64,000 nt of DNA, taken from Micavibrio sp. UBA1850 (GTDB lineage Bacteria; Pseudomonadota; Alphaproteobacteria; Micavibrionales; Micavibrionaceae). The translations under genes were made by a program, and so were the position numbers. The notes below the pieces were generated by a model. That model made no database searches and was not told where the DNA came from. It worked only from the letters and a program-made list of their open reading frames with translations. The stretch is from NCBI GenBank assembly GCA_002338525.1, contig DDIM01000001.1:26458-90457 (forward strand). Reading direction: 5' to 3'. This document shows, one piece after another, positions 44,326 to 53,653 of this stretch; position 1 is the first letter of the stretch, and the number at the start of each line of letters is the position of its first letter.

Positions 44326-45534
44326 TTAAATATCTATATTTTCAAAACTTGAGTAAATCGGACCAAACACGGCAACGGCAATCCACAAAATCAACCCGCC
44401 CATGATCCCTGTCAATGCTGGCTCAATCATTGTTACCATCCCCTCGACAGCCTCATCCACATCCTTCGTGTAGAAATCGGACACCTGCTCAAGAACAGGA
44501 GACAGATTACCAGACTCTTCACCAATTTTAATCATACGAATGACCATACTTGGAAACTCACCCGACCCATTAAACGCCTCAGATAATGGACTTCCCGTTT
44601 TAACGCGCTCCTCAACGATATTGAGCGCCTCGAGTAAAGCGCGGTTACTTACCGTTTGCCTTGCAGATTTCAAACACCCTAAAATATCGATCCCACTGGC
44701 AAACAGCGCCCCGAATGTTTGGGAATAACGAGAAATACTAATCTTTCGAATGAGAGGCCCTGCAACCGGCATATTCAAAAACAACACATCCATTCGATAA
44801 CTAAACTCTTCCGACGTATTCGAAAGAATTTTATACAACACGAAAAGCATAATCGGAGAGAACAACACCGCCCACCAATATTGCTGCAAAAAGTCTGACA
44901 CAGCAATAAGAGCAGAGGTATAGAACGGAATTTCCATGTCCAGATTCCGAACAAACCCAACAATTTGCGGAACAACGAACCCAAGCATCACGACAACAAC
45001 AAGCACAACCACAGCCAAAAGTATCATGGGATAGCGCGTCGCCTTACGCACTTTAGATTGAAGATCATCCACCCATTTCAGATATTTGATCAACTGTCTA
45101 AACGCAAAACCCAAATCCCCAGTGTCCTCACCCGCTTTAATCAGGGAGATGTATAGATTTGTAAATGTTTTAGGGTGCTGCGCCAACGCTTCTGATAACG
45201 CCCCCCCTTCAGATACGGCACGGTAGACCTCTGACAAAATATCACGCAACTTATTATTGTCTGTCGTGTCACGTATATCCGCCAATGAATCCAGCAAAGG
45301 AACCCCAGCCCCCTGCAATTGCTCCAAATGCATAAACAATTGTATCAGGTCTCGTGTTTTTACCCCTGAAGTACCAAAAGCAGATGCCTTTTTTTGCTTA
45401 ACAACACTACATTGAACCAGCTCAAGGCCAACGGTTTGTAGTTGCTTATGGAGGTTAGCCTCATTAACAGCCGTAACGGCCCCTTTAATTTGACGCCCTT
45501 TGGCATTAATTGCCCTATATCTAAATTGCTTCAT
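44326..45534 (-). CDS. mshG: Inner-membrane platform protein, PilC/MshG (GspF family)
   Basis: A 402-residue polytopic protein that converts ATPase movement into pilin addition. Two T2SSF domains: residues about 65-190 (LIQLFMHLEQLQGAGVPLLD, LYISLIKAGEDTGDLGFAFR) and about 270-395 (ISRYSQTFGALFASGIDILG, SMVIRMIKIGEESGNLSPVL). Three hydrophobic stretches fit the family's topology. The N-terminus MKQFRYRAINAKGRQIKGAV is typical. It follows the mshE ATPase by 41 bp. Confidence 0.93.
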   Translation of the reverse strand: MKQFRYRAINAKGRQIKGAVTAVNEANLHKQLQTVGLELVQCSVVKQKKASAFGTSGVKTRDLIQLFMHLEQLQGAGVPLLDSLADIRDTTDNNKLRDILSEVYRAVSEGGALSEALAQHPKTFTNLYISLIKAGEDTGDLGFAFRQLIKYLKWVDDLQSKVRKATRYPMILLAVVVLVVVVMLGFVVPQIVGFVRNLDMEIPFYTSALIAVSDFLQQYWWAVLFSPIMLFVLYKILSNTSEEFSYRMDVLFLNMPVAGPLIRKISISRYSQTFGALFASGIDILGCLKSARQTVSNRALLEALNIVEERVKTGSPLSEAFNGSGEFPSMVIRMIKIGEESGNLSPVLEQVSDFYTKDVDEAVEGMVTMIEPALTGIMGGLILWIAVAVFGPIYSSFENIDI

Positions 45535-45575
45535 TGAACAGCCCTCTTATAAAACAAAATATAGCCATAAATAGC

Positions 45576-47522
45576 CTACCTTAAACTCACAACTTTGGAA
45601 ACAGCCTCTATACTACTGACACCCTCAATAACCTTGAGGCGCGCATCATCGGCCATTCCCTTAAATCCGTTTTCTCTGGCGACGCGCTTTAAATCCGCCT
45701 TTGAGCCACCGCTAGACACAACATCGTTCAAATCTTCGTCAAACATTAAAATCTCGACAACAGCAACACGACCTTTGTAGCCCTGCCCCCCGCAAACCGA
45801 GCAGCCTTCGTCACTGGCTTTGAATATCTTAACGTCACTACCTTCTTCTAGCTGAAGCAACTCGCGCTCCTCAGCATCAGGCGCATACTCTACTTTACAC
45901 TCTCCGCACAAACGACGCGCCAAACGCTGCGCAAAAATGGACACCACAGCACCCGCGATCATACCCGGCTTCAAACCCAAATCCAGCATACGCGGGATCG
46001 CTCCAAACGAGTCATTCGTGTGCAGTGTTGTATAAACTTGGTGTCCTGTCATCGCCGCTTTCAACGCCATTTCAGCCGTCGTCTTGTCTCGAATTTCACC
46101 AATAAAGATAATGTCAGGATCCTGACGCAACAAAGCCTTAATCCCGTCTGCAAAATCCAGCACCCCTTCACGAACGTGCGTTTGCCTAATCATAGGCAGT
46201 GAGTACTCCACAGGATCTTCTAGCGTTTGAATATTGATCGCCACATCATTAATGGCGTTAAGCATTGAGTAAAGAGACGTACTTTTACCACTTCCCGTAG
46301 GCCCCGTGACAATAATAATCCCCTCAGGCTTTTTTTGCGACATTTGAATAAGCTTGAGGTTATCAGGACTAAACCCTAACCCCTCTAGAGGCATAATACT
46401 TGCCGACTTATCCAACACACGTAAAACAATGTTTTCGCCGTGTACGGTTGGCAATGACGAGACACGAAAGTCGGCCTCACGCCCCCCAATATTCAGATTA
46501 AAACGCCCATCTTGCGGTGATAATTTATCCGCGATATTCATATTCGACATAATCTTGATACGCTGTGAAATACCATTCCAGTGCTTTTTATGTAGAATTT
46601 GGGCCGTATACAAAACACCATCCAAACGATACCTTAATCGAATAAAGTTTTCTTCTGGCTCAAAGTGTAAGTCAGACACGCCAAGCTTAACAGCCTCAAA
46701 CATCAACGCATTTACCAACCTAACGATGGGGTGTGTGTACGCCTCATTATCTGGCAGCTTAGTAAGGTCCGAGTCCTCAACACCTTCAAGCTCTTTTAAG
46801 ATATCATCTATGTTACTTGCGTACCCGTACGCCGCATCAATAGCATCCGCAACGATAGTAGACGTAGCCACCATCGGCTTTACCGAAAGCCCACGAGGGA
46901 TAAGGCGCTTCAGCGAATCGAGATTAATAACATCATAAGGGTCAACCAAGGCAATCGATAACTGCTGACCCGTCAATGAAACGGGCAGCATTTTCAAACG
47001 CAGCGCATCTTCCTTAGAAAGTAGCGCTAATGCATCACCGTCAAACACAGTTGATTTAGGATCAAAAACCTCAAATCCTGCTGTTTGCGCCAAAACGATC
47101 GTCAACGTCTCCTCGTCAACGAACGCAAGCTCAATCAGCGCTTCGCCCAGCATTTTTCCAGATATTTTTTGCTCTTGCAAAGCCACATTTAACTGGTCTT
47201 GAGTGATAATCCCCATCTCGACCAGACGATCTCCAATACGAATACGGCCTGTATAGCCGTCAGCACCGGGACCAGATCTTTTTTGAATCTCGTTTTTTTG
47301 AACCGCAATATCTCTAGAATCAGATAGCTTCTCACCGCCACCAACATAATCATACTCAGCAGCGACATCCGCTGACGCGCCCGACTCCGTAACCTCAGAA
47401 GCCGACTCTATGACCGCATCATCGTCTTCCAATGTCATATCAACAAAACTAAACCCCGTACCAGGCTTATTGTCCTCTTCACCCCGATCAGAAGGTTTAC
47501 TATTGTCATCTAAATCACTCAC
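45576..47522 (-). CDS. mshE: Pilus extension ATPase MshE/PilB with c-di-GMP-binding type N domain
   Basis: A 648-residue motor ATPase that powers pilus assembly. After an acidic N-terminus, RIGDRLVEMGIITQDQLNVA and the following LGEALIELAFVDEETLTIVL match the two half-motifs of the MshEN domain known to bind cyclic di-GMP in Vibrio MshE. Walker A is VTGPTGSGKSTSLYSMLNA near residue 405; Walker B is DPDIIFIGEIRDKTT. Four Cys (CGEC near 540, CSVCGG near 575) form the usual zinc site. It is the first gene of the block; the 163 bp to the divergent DUF1566 gene must hold its promoter. Confidence 0.93.
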   Translation of the reverse strand: MSDLDDNSKPSDRGEEDNKPGTGFSFVDMTLEDDDAVIESASEVTESGASADVAAEYDYVGGGEKLSDSRDIAVQKNEIQKRSGPGADGYTGRIRIGDRLVEMGIITQDQLNVALQEQKISGKMLGEALIELAFVDEETLTIVLAQTAGFEVFDPKSTVFDGDALALLSKEDALRLKMLPVSLTGQQLSIALVDPYDVINLDSLKRLIPRGLSVKPMVATSTIVADAIDAAYGYASNIDDILKELEGVEDSDLTKLPDNEAYTHPIVRLVNALMFEAVKLGVSDLHFEPEENFIRLRYRLDGVLYTAQILHKKHWNGISQRIKIMSNMNIADKLSPQDGRFNLNIGGREADFRVSSLPTVHGENIVLRVLDKSASIMPLEGLGFSPDNLKLIQMSQKKPEGIIIVTGPTGSGKSTSLYSMLNAINDVAINIQTLEDPVEYSLPMIRQTHVREGVLDFADGIKALLRQDPDIIFIGEIRDKTTAEMALKAAMTGHQVYTTLHTNDSFGAIPRMLDLGLKPGMIAGAVVSIFAQRLARRLCGECKVEYAPDAEERELLQLEEGSDVKIFKASDEGCSVCGGQGYKGRVAVVEILMFDEDLNDVVSSGGSKADLKRVARENGFKGMADDARLKVIEGVSSIEAVSKVVSLR

Positions 47523-47685
47523 GATTTAAAAACCTCTTTTTTATTAACTTTTATATAATAGAATCTATTACGAAACATTGACATGGCAAGGGTTGAACAC
47601 CACTCACTAATTAAGAATATCACCAAAGAGCCTAAAGCCCAAGTCTCTAATTTTAAAAAAGAGCAAAAACAGACTTAAAGGAACT
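47523..47685. promoter_or_regulatory. Divergent control region of mshE and the DUF1566 gene
   Basis: This 163-bp AT-rich region separates the first gene of the pilus block from a divergent plus-strand gene. AATAGAATCTATT (47557-47569) is a 13-bp palindrome, 35 bp before mshE, next to TATATAA. It may overlap the mshE -10 element. No clear -35 could be assigned for either direction. Confidence 0.35.
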
Positions 47686-48531
47686 ATGGAAAAATATAAA
47701 GCGCAACGCAACATACAAAAAGAGCCCATTCACCTCAATACGCAGGCCATAAAAACGCTTGGCAAACATGAAAAGGGGAACGTTCTTTTTTTGACACTTA
47801 TTGCAGTTGCATTGTTCGCAGCCCTGAGCTTTGCCGTCGTACAATCATCACAAGGCGGCAATTCAAGCGGTGAGGAAGAGGCAAAAATCGAACAAGCTAT
47901 AATTGATGGCTATAGCGCAGCCATTAACGGTGGCGAAATGAGACTAAGGCTAATCAATAAATGTACAAGCATTGACTATACGCCACCTGCTGGCTGGGGC
48001 AGCGAAGACAAAACATGCCATATGTTTCACCCCGATGGCGGCATGGTAGCATGGCTTGATTTAGGGCTTGGCGCAGGATGCGACCTTGGAAACCTCGGGC
48101 TTGGCGCCTCGTGCAACAATGTCACATATGCAGGAACCTCCGGATCCAACCGTCTATACACAACCAATGGCGATACAGCATCAGTAAAATGGTCTCAGGA
48201 ATACACAAACACCACCTCCGGATCTACATCTGACGGGCTAACTAATACAAACGAATTAGTCACAAGAACTGACACCAGCTATTACGCTACAAATCAGTGC
48301 CGCGCCCTTGGCGATGAGTGGTACCTACCCTCAAGGGAGGAGCTTAATGAGCTATACGCAAACAAAGACACAGGAACATTGGCAGGCACCTTTTCAGGCA
48401 CATACTGGTCATCAACCGAAAGAAGCGACAACTCGACGCAAGCCTTTAGAATAAATTTTGACACGGGCGCCATTGACAGCGCCCAAAAGAAAAACCACAC
48501 CCACAAAGTCCGCTGCGTGTGGAGAGGATAA
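47686..48531 (+). CDS. Membrane-anchored protein with C-terminal DUF1566/Lcl domain, possible minor pilin or adhesin
   Basis: A 281-residue protein. A 30-residue basic N-terminus precedes KGNVLFLTLIAVALFAALSF, a single hydrophobic helix reminiscent of PilX/PilV-like minor pilins, though Gly-Asn replaces the Gly-Phe cleavage site. The C-terminal third matches the DUF1566 (Legionella collagen-like protein C-terminal) domain: WYLPSREELNELYANK, GTYWSSTERSDNSTQAFRI, KVRCVWRG. The middle has five Cys. AAAGGA precedes the ATG. Divergent from mshE, it may be a pilus-tip or surface adhesin. Role is inferred. Confidence 0.7.
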   Translation: MEKYKAQRNIQKEPIHLNTQAIKTLGKHEKGNVLFLTLIAVALFAALSFAVVQSSQGGNSSGEEEAKIEQAIIDGYSAAINGGEMRLRLINKCTSIDYTPPAGWGSEDKTCHMFHPDGGMVAWLDLGLGAGCDLGNLGLGASCNNVTYAGTSGSNRLYTTNGDTASVKWSQEYTNTTSGSTSDGLTNTNELVTRTDTSYYATNQCRALGDEWYLPSREELNELYANKDTGTLAGTFSGTYWSSTERSDNSTQAFRINFDTGAIDSAQKKNHTHKVRCVWRG

Positions 48532-48629
48532 ACACCCTATATCCGATATAAAATAATCACGACGTAAAGCCGCGGGCTAATCGCCGGTAAAAAATTATAC
48601 AACAATGTTATGATTTTTCTTTGAGTAAA

Positions 48630-48706
48630 TGGCGCGCCCCGGAGGATTCGAACCCCCGACCTCCTGATCCGTAGTCAGGCGCTCTATCCAGCTGAGCTAG
48701 GGGCGC
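48630..48706 (-). tRNA. tRNA-Arg(ACG), CCA encoded
   Basis: The minus strand folds as a full cloverleaf. Acceptor GCGCCCC pairs with GGGGCGC (48706-48700 with 48640-48634). The D arm is GCTC...GAGC. The anticodon stem CCTGA/TCAGG holds loop CTACGGA, anticodon ACG, which reads CGU and, with inosine, CGC/CGA. The T arm is GGGGG-TTCGAAT-CCTCC. Discriminator G and an encoded CCA complete it (77 bases). Confidence 0.97.
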
Positions 48707-48956
48707 ATCATTAAATAAAAAACAGTTTGATAGATGCGTAACTGTTTGAACGAAGGCATAGATAGCCAAACTCAAAACAGATTGCAAGACATTTTTTAGT
48801 AATTTTAAAATCATTATTAATATGGCCTTTGACCGATAAAAAAAAATATGTAGAATTAACATGATTTAAATTGATTCTATTTGACATTTACATTTCAAAG
48901 TCAGATAAAAAAACCAGTCTTAATATTAAGTAACCTAGATATTGTTAGAGAAAAAA

Positions 48957-50114
48957 ATGCGCACTCGCTTTACGAACAAACTTTTTGTGACCTTAACTTC
49001 ACTTGCAGCAATCGGCTTTAGTGGTAGCGTTGCATACTCTGCGCCTGATAATCGTCCTAGCCTTATCATTACTAACAAGCCTATCCCTACAGAACTAAAA
49101 GATAAAGTTTACTCAAGCCCATCAACGGCCCCTAATATTCAGGCGCAAGACTTGCTCTCATCTCAAAAGATACTTATTCAGGGCAATACGATTGCCAGCC
49201 AAACAATAAATGACATTCAAGGCGATTTAGAACAGCTACAAGTAGAACTGACTGACATCTCAGGCCGTTTAACGGGTCTTGAAGCAACAGGGCAACGCAT
49301 TGCCGCTGACTACTACGCGCATGTCGGCACAATTAGCACGCAGCTGCAATCTGGCTCAACTCCAGGCAACCCTCGCCTCGTAAAAAAATTATCAGAGGCA
49401 CAAAATGCACTTGATGTCTTATCTGAAAACTTGGCAAACCTAAACAGTACAGCCGTTGAAGTTTCAAACAAAGCCTCAATTGCGACATACCTTTTGAAAG
49501 AAACACGCGCCGCGTACAAATTGCACGGGTCATTAGAAATAGATCACATCAAACTTGCAGAGCTTGAAGACCGCGTAAATAACACAATAGTTATTATCGA
49601 CCGCCTTCAAAACAACGTGAGCGACGACATAACACGCACAACAGCGTACCTTTCATCTGAACAAAACAACATGAGAACATTGTCTCTTGCTGTCACAAAC
49701 GGTGATTTTTATAACAAAAGCCTTTCAAACAGACCTTTTTCAAACATTGCTGAGACAGCCACACTTGATAAAGCATCATACAGCACGCCTACAGAGGCGC
49801 CGTCGGTAAGTAACCCTCGCCCTCTCGTAAAGATCAAGTTCGATAAAGACAACGTTGACTACCAACAGCCTGTATACACAGCACTTAATGAAACACTCAA
49901 TCAATACCCAAATGCGCGTTTCGAACTTGTTGCTGTTCAGCCCCTATCAACGAACGCAGCTTTTGAAGCAATTGAAAGCACACGCGCCCGTCGTAACGCT
50001 GAGAATGTACTAAGATCACTTATTCAAATGGGTCTACAGCAAGAGCGCCTTGATCTATCTACTGCACAAAGTGAAAACGCAGTCACAAACGAAGTTCATA
50101 TATACGTTCGCTAA
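48957..50114 (+). CDS. Exported protein with coiled coil and OmpA-like C-terminal fold
   Basis: A 385-residue protein from ATG 48957 (AGAG upstream; TTG 48942 is the alternative). The signal peptide is VTLTSLAAIGFSGSVAYSA. Residues about 60-230 are strongly helical with heptads (SQTINDIQGDLEQLQVELTD, RLTGLEATGQRIAADYYAHV). The C-terminal part (LVKIKFDKDNVDYQQPVYTA, ALNETLNQYPNARFELVAVQ, STRARRNAENVLRSLIQMGL) follows the beta-alpha-beta pattern of OmpA peptidoglycan-binding domains, but the NLxxSRA motif reads STRARRNAENV. Role in envelope structure is likely; no family named. A hairpin follows the gene. Confidence 0.65.
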   Translation: MRTRFTNKLFVTLTSLAAIGFSGSVAYSAPDNRPSLIITNKPIPTELKDKVYSSPSTAPNIQAQDLLSSQKILIQGNTIASQTINDIQGDLEQLQVELTDISGRLTGLEATGQRIAADYYAHVGTISTQLQSGSTPGNPRLVKKLSEAQNALDVLSENLANLNSTAVEVSNKASIATYLLKETRAAYKLHGSLEIDHIKLAELEDRVNNTIVIIDRLQNNVSDDITRTTAYLSSEQNNMRTLSLAVTNGDFYNKSLSNRPFSNIAETATLDKASYSTPTEAPSVSNPRPLVKIKFDKDNVDYQQPVYTALNETLNQYPNARFELVAVQPLSTNAAFEAIESTRARRNAENVLRSLIQMGLQQERLDLSTAQSENAVTNEVHIYVR

Positions 50115-50164
50115 GTAAAAAATCCGTACCTTTTTAATGCAAACATAATAATTTGGTTCTTTGA

Positions 50165-50182
50165 GCCCACGTCTGCGTGGGC
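50165..50182 (+). terminator. Probable terminator after the OmpA-like gene
   Basis: GCCCACG pairs with CGTGGGC around TCTG, followed by ATTTAAATTT. The stem is strong; the T tract is imperfect. It lies in the 250-bp gap before the next gene, which otherwise holds only AT-rich sequence. Confidence 0.55.
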
Positions 50183-50364
50183 ATTTAAATTTGCCAAGTC
50201 TCATTAAGCCACGGAAAATCAAAAACAAAGTAAAGGCATGTAATAATAACAAGAAAGATTGTTTTATTTGCACGTGCTGATAGATTTCTACTATAATATA
50301 GGGTAACTTTATAAACAGATAAACTTTGCGCCGACATGGGCTCACCAAGACCAAGGGAAACAAA

Positions 50365-51318
50365 ATGACATCGAATATTAGAAAGCATCTAAAACAGTTT
50401 GTTTTAATTTTTGCACTTTTGTTAAGTGTTACATCTATTTATTCGACACAAGCACACGCTCAGGCACCTCTCGTATCTAGTACATGCGACCCTCAAATTC
50501 TTGAAAGACAAAAAACCCGTGCCGAGCTTGTCACACAAAGAAACACCCAAATCGCACAATCAATTATTACAAAACCCGATGCCTCGGCCAACATGGTCTG
50601 CTTGGGTGAGCAATTTATTGCGGCAGCCGGTGCAATTGGTAAAATATTTTCGGATAACGCTGCTTTTGCAGGAAGCTGCCCTGGTGGTTCAATGACCGAA
50701 GAAACCCTTTCTTCAATTGCAAACACTATGTTGCTTGTGGTTGATGCGGGATACGCACTTGGAGGGGGTACACTTAATATTAACTACGACACAGTGCAAA
50801 GAATGCTTATTGCAGGCGCCGCTAACGCAATCGGTGGGCAGGTTGCTGCTATCGTAGCGGGTTGGATACCTGGCGGAAGCTGTATCACGCAAATCGCAGA
50901 ATCTGTAATTGGCGCTGCGATCGATACTGTTTTTGGAGGCGATGTTTGCGACCTTATGAATCAGGTATGGGAAGGTGTGGCCCTTGGTAATGCGAGACCT
51001 GAGTGGTTTAAAACAATTCGTGAGCTTCAAGATTCAAGTAACGACCCTCGTCAAACAGCAGGAGGTGGCGGAACACCGCTACCGTTTGCTCACACACTTG
51101 CAACAGTTTTATTTGCTGAAGTTGCAGATCTTGATGCACAAGACCTCATTAGCAACGGCGCGTTTGCCAGCGCAGACATGAACCTCAACGCGTGGGGCCC
51201 CTACAGCACAACAGGAACATGTACAGCCCTTCCAATGTTTGGACCGTTCATATCTTGTAACCCTGGCTGTAAAGTTTCAGGCTCATATCCAACATGGAGC
51301 TGTGTACCTGGACCATGA
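50365..51318 (+). CDS. Secreted Cys-containing protein of unknown function
   Basis: A 317-residue protein from ATG 50365, which has AAGGGAAAC just upstream. A signal peptide (FVLIFALLLSVTSIYSTQAH) ends in AHAQA. About ten Cys are spread over the mature part (STCDPQ, VCLGEQ, GSCPGGSM, GSCITQ, DVCDL, CNPGC), pointing to an oxidised periplasmic or surface location. Gly/Ala-rich hydrophobic segments (NAIGGQVAAIVAGWIPGGSC, IAESVIGAAIDTVFGG) could insert in membranes. It resembles no family I can name. It lies between the OmpA-like gene and waaA; the start of waaA is 19 bp after its stop. Confidence 0.6.
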   Translation: MTSNIRKHLKQFVLIFALLLSVTSIYSTQAHAQAPLVSSTCDPQILERQKTRAELVTQRNTQIAQSIITKPDASANMVCLGEQFIAAAGAIGKIFSDNAAFAGSCPGGSMTEETLSSIANTMLLVVDAGYALGGGTLNINYDTVQRMLIAGAANAIGGQVAAIVAGWIPGGSCITQIAESVIGAAIDTVFGGDVCDLMNQVWEGVALGNARPEWFKTIRELQDSSNDPRQTAGGGGTPLPFAHTLATVLFAEVADLDAQDLISNGAFASADMNLNAWGPYSTTGTCTALPMFGPFISCNPGCKVSGSYPTWSCVPGP

Positions 51319-51337
51319 TTTCATTTATAGATGTACT

Positions 51338-52630
51338 ATGATTGAGACAGTTTATAAAAAAATCTCAAAGTGGAGCGCTCCGGCGCTCCGTTTTTCTTTG
51401 AAGAAGCGTATAAAGGCTGGAAAAGAAGACGCGGATCGCATTAATGAGCGCTACGGCCGTGCCTCTGCGCCTCGCCCCGAAGGTTTCCTTATTTGGATAC
51501 ATGCGGCCAGTGTTGGAGAATCTCAAGCCGCACTGATATTAATCAACGAGCTTAATTCTCGCTTCAATCAGCAATGCTCATTTCTCATTACAACAGGAAC
51601 ACGCACATCTGCTGAATTAATGGCACAACGACTTCCCCAAAACGCACTGCATCAGTACGCCCCATGGGATCACCCAGAGTGGGTTAAAGCGTTTATGGAT
51701 CATTGGCAGCCCCACGTTGCCTTCTGGATGGAATCAGAGCTATGGCCCAATATGCTAAGCGCGATAAAAAAGCGTCATATACCATGCGCACTTATTAACG
51801 CCCGCATGTCAAAAACATCATTTCGTAATTGGTCACGTATCAAAAAAGCAGCGTCAAAGATGCTCATGACTTTTGATACTATTTTATGTCAGACATCTCA
51901 GCATCAAGAGTATTTCAGATCCCTTGGCGGTCATAACATAATCGTAACGGATAATTTAAAATATAGCGCCTCCCCGCTTCCCTATGATCCTAAAAAACAT
52001 TCAAAACTAGTATCTGAAATAAAAAAGCGACCGGTCTGGGTTTTTGCCAGCACGCATAAAGGCGAAGAGACCCTTGCATGTAAAGTACATAAAACCCTTA
52101 AACAGCATCACCCTAAACTTCTAACAATTATTGTACCGCGGCACCCAGAACGCAGAGACGAAATACTACATTCCTGCGCGCCATATGAACTTAAAATACA
52201 ACAGCGCACACAAAACCTTTCAATTGCAAAAGATACAGACATCTATCTTGCCGATACATTAGGCGAGCTGGGTTTATTTTATGCGGCATCGGATATTGCC
52301 GTGATCGGGCGCTCATTTAGTAATGATGGCGGCGGCGGTCACAACCCTATCGAAGCAGCCCTTCTCGATTGCGCCGTTCTGACAGGCCCCAATCACCAAT
52401 ATCAGCAAGATTTGTTCGACATGATGCAAAATGACGATGCCGTCATCATCGCAAAAGATGAAGATGACCTCCTCACGAATATCGATGCTCTAATTAGTAA
52501 CAAGCTAATGCGTAATAAGATGGTTAAAAACGCAAAGCATTTTGCTCAAAGCAAAGCAAATGTGATTAATCATGTCATTGACGAGTTAGAGCCTCTTTTC
52601 TTAAAGATCAATATGCCTTATATAGGGTAG
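51338..52630 (+). CDS. waaA: 3-deoxy-D-manno-octulosonic acid (Kdo) transferase
   Basis: A 430-residue glycosyltransferase that adds Kdo to lipid A precursor. WIHAASVGESQAALILINEL has the catalytic Glu in SVGES. LITTGTRTSAELMAQRLP, PHVAFWMESELWPNML and the C-terminal ASDIAVIGRSFSNDGGGGHN and PIEAALLDCAVLTGPNHQ are diagnostic. ATG 51338 (MIETVYKK) is chosen; a longer frame to 51239 overlaps the upstream gene. The usual N-terminal membrane helix is weak here. First of waaA-lpxK-lpxL, with lpxK starting directly after the stop. Confidence 0.93.
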   Translation: MIETVYKKISKWSAPALRFSLKKRIKAGKEDADRINERYGRASAPRPEGFLIWIHAASVGESQAALILINELNSRFNQQCSFLITTGTRTSAELMAQRLPQNALHQYAPWDHPEWVKAFMDHWQPHVAFWMESELWPNMLSAIKKRHIPCALINARMSKTSFRNWSRIKKAASKMLMTFDTILCQTSQHQEYFRSLGGHNIIVTDNLKYSASPLPYDPKKHSKLVSEIKKRPVWVFASTHKGEETLACKVHKTLKQHHPKLLTIIVPRHPERRDEILHSCAPYELKIQQRTQNLSIAKDTDIYLADTLGELGLFYAASDIAVIGRSFSNDGGGGHNPIEAALLDCAVLTGPNHQYQQDLFDMMQNDDAVIIAKDEDDLLTNIDALISNKLMRNKMVKNAKHFAQSKANVINHVIDELEPLFLKINMPYIG

Positions 52631-53653
52631 ATGACTTCTAACACACCCCAGTTTTGGTACGCCCCGAAAAGCCGGATATCCCGCTTTCTCACAGCCATAC
52701 TTCGCCCACTTGCGATGATATACAGTGCGGGTGACAAAATTAACCAATCCTTCGACGTCACAAACGCCGTTGATATACCCGTTATATGTGTTGGAAATTT
52801 AAATATAGGGGGCGCAGGAAAAACGCCCGTATGTATTACCCTGTCAAAGATACTCGTTGATGATGCAGGGTTTTTATCTCCCGTCTTCTTAACAAGAGGC
52901 TATGGCGGTAACATTTTAGGGCCAGAATTTGTAGACACATCAAACAATGCCGCCATATGGGGTGATGAACCATTATTACTAAACAAGCACGCCAGAACCG
53001 TTGTCTCACGAAACAGATATCAAGGCGCAAAGCTTGCGAGCCAAACCGGCGCTGATATCGTCATAATGGACGACGGCCTGCAAAATAAAACACTCGAAAA
53101 AACAATTACTCTTGTCGTTGTTGACGGGACATATGGATTTGGAAACCAGCAAACAATCCCAGCAGGCCCCCTGCGCCGTCCTTTAGAACAAGGATTAAAC
53201 GCAGCAGATGCCTTCATAATTATGGGCGAGGACAATTACGGTATCAAAGGGCTTATTCCCAAAGACAAACCTGTATTTTCCGCTAAAACAAAAGTTAAAG
53301 CGGGCTGGAAAGTCGACAAAAAGAAAAAATATGTGTCATTTTGCGGCATCGCCCACCCTGCAAAGTTTGAGGCCTCGCTCAAAGATAGAGGCCTCGACAT
53401 TGAAAAGTCACTCTCCTTTCCCGATCATCATGTTTTCACAGACACAGACATGGAAAAGCTGAGCAGTATTTCTGAAAAACTTGACGCCCAGCTCATCACA
53501 ACAGAAAAAGATTACGTAAGACTTCCTGACAGCACGTTTAAATCAAACGTCATGACGCTTCCGGTTGAAGCGTATTTTACAGCTAAAGAGAAAAAAGCAT
53601 TATGTACTTTCATACAAAAAAATATCAACGATAAGTTGCTAAAGGGGGCATAA
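52631..53653 (+). CDS. lpxK: Tetraacyldisaccharide 4'-kinase LpxK
   Basis: A 340-residue inner-membrane kinase that phosphorylates the 4' position of lipid A disaccharide. The P-loop variant is ICVGNLNIGGAGKTPVCITL. FLTRGYGGNILGPEFVDTS, GDEPLLLNKHA and DIVIMDDGLQNKTLEK are LpxK signatures, as is QTIPAGPLRRPLEQGLNAAD. Starts immediately after the waaA stop and its TAA overlaps the next ATG (TAATG), so the three are coupled. Confidence 0.95.
   Translation: MTSNTPQFWYAPKSRISRFLTAILRPLAMIYSAGDKINQSFDVTNAVDIPVICVGNLNIGGAGKTPVCITLSKILVDDAGFLSPVFLTRGYGGNILGPEFVDTSNNAAIWGDEPLLLNKHARTVVSRNRYQGAKLASQTGADIVIMDDGLQNKTLEKTITLVVVDGTYGFGNQQTIPAGPLRRPLEQGLNAADAFIIMGEDNYGIKGLIPKDKPVFSAKTKVKAGWKVDKKKKYVSFCGIAHPAKFEASLKDRGLDIEKSLSFPDHHVFTDTDMEKLSSISEKLDAQLITTEKDYVRLPDSTFKSNVMTLPVEAYFTAKEKKALCTFIQKNINDKLLKGA

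Noticed and set aside
33852..47522. Type II secretion system instead of a pilus
   Set aside because: PilT and PilU retraction ATPases and a PilO/MshK-like set, with a long type IV pilin and no GspG/H/I/J/K-like set, favour a retractile pilus.
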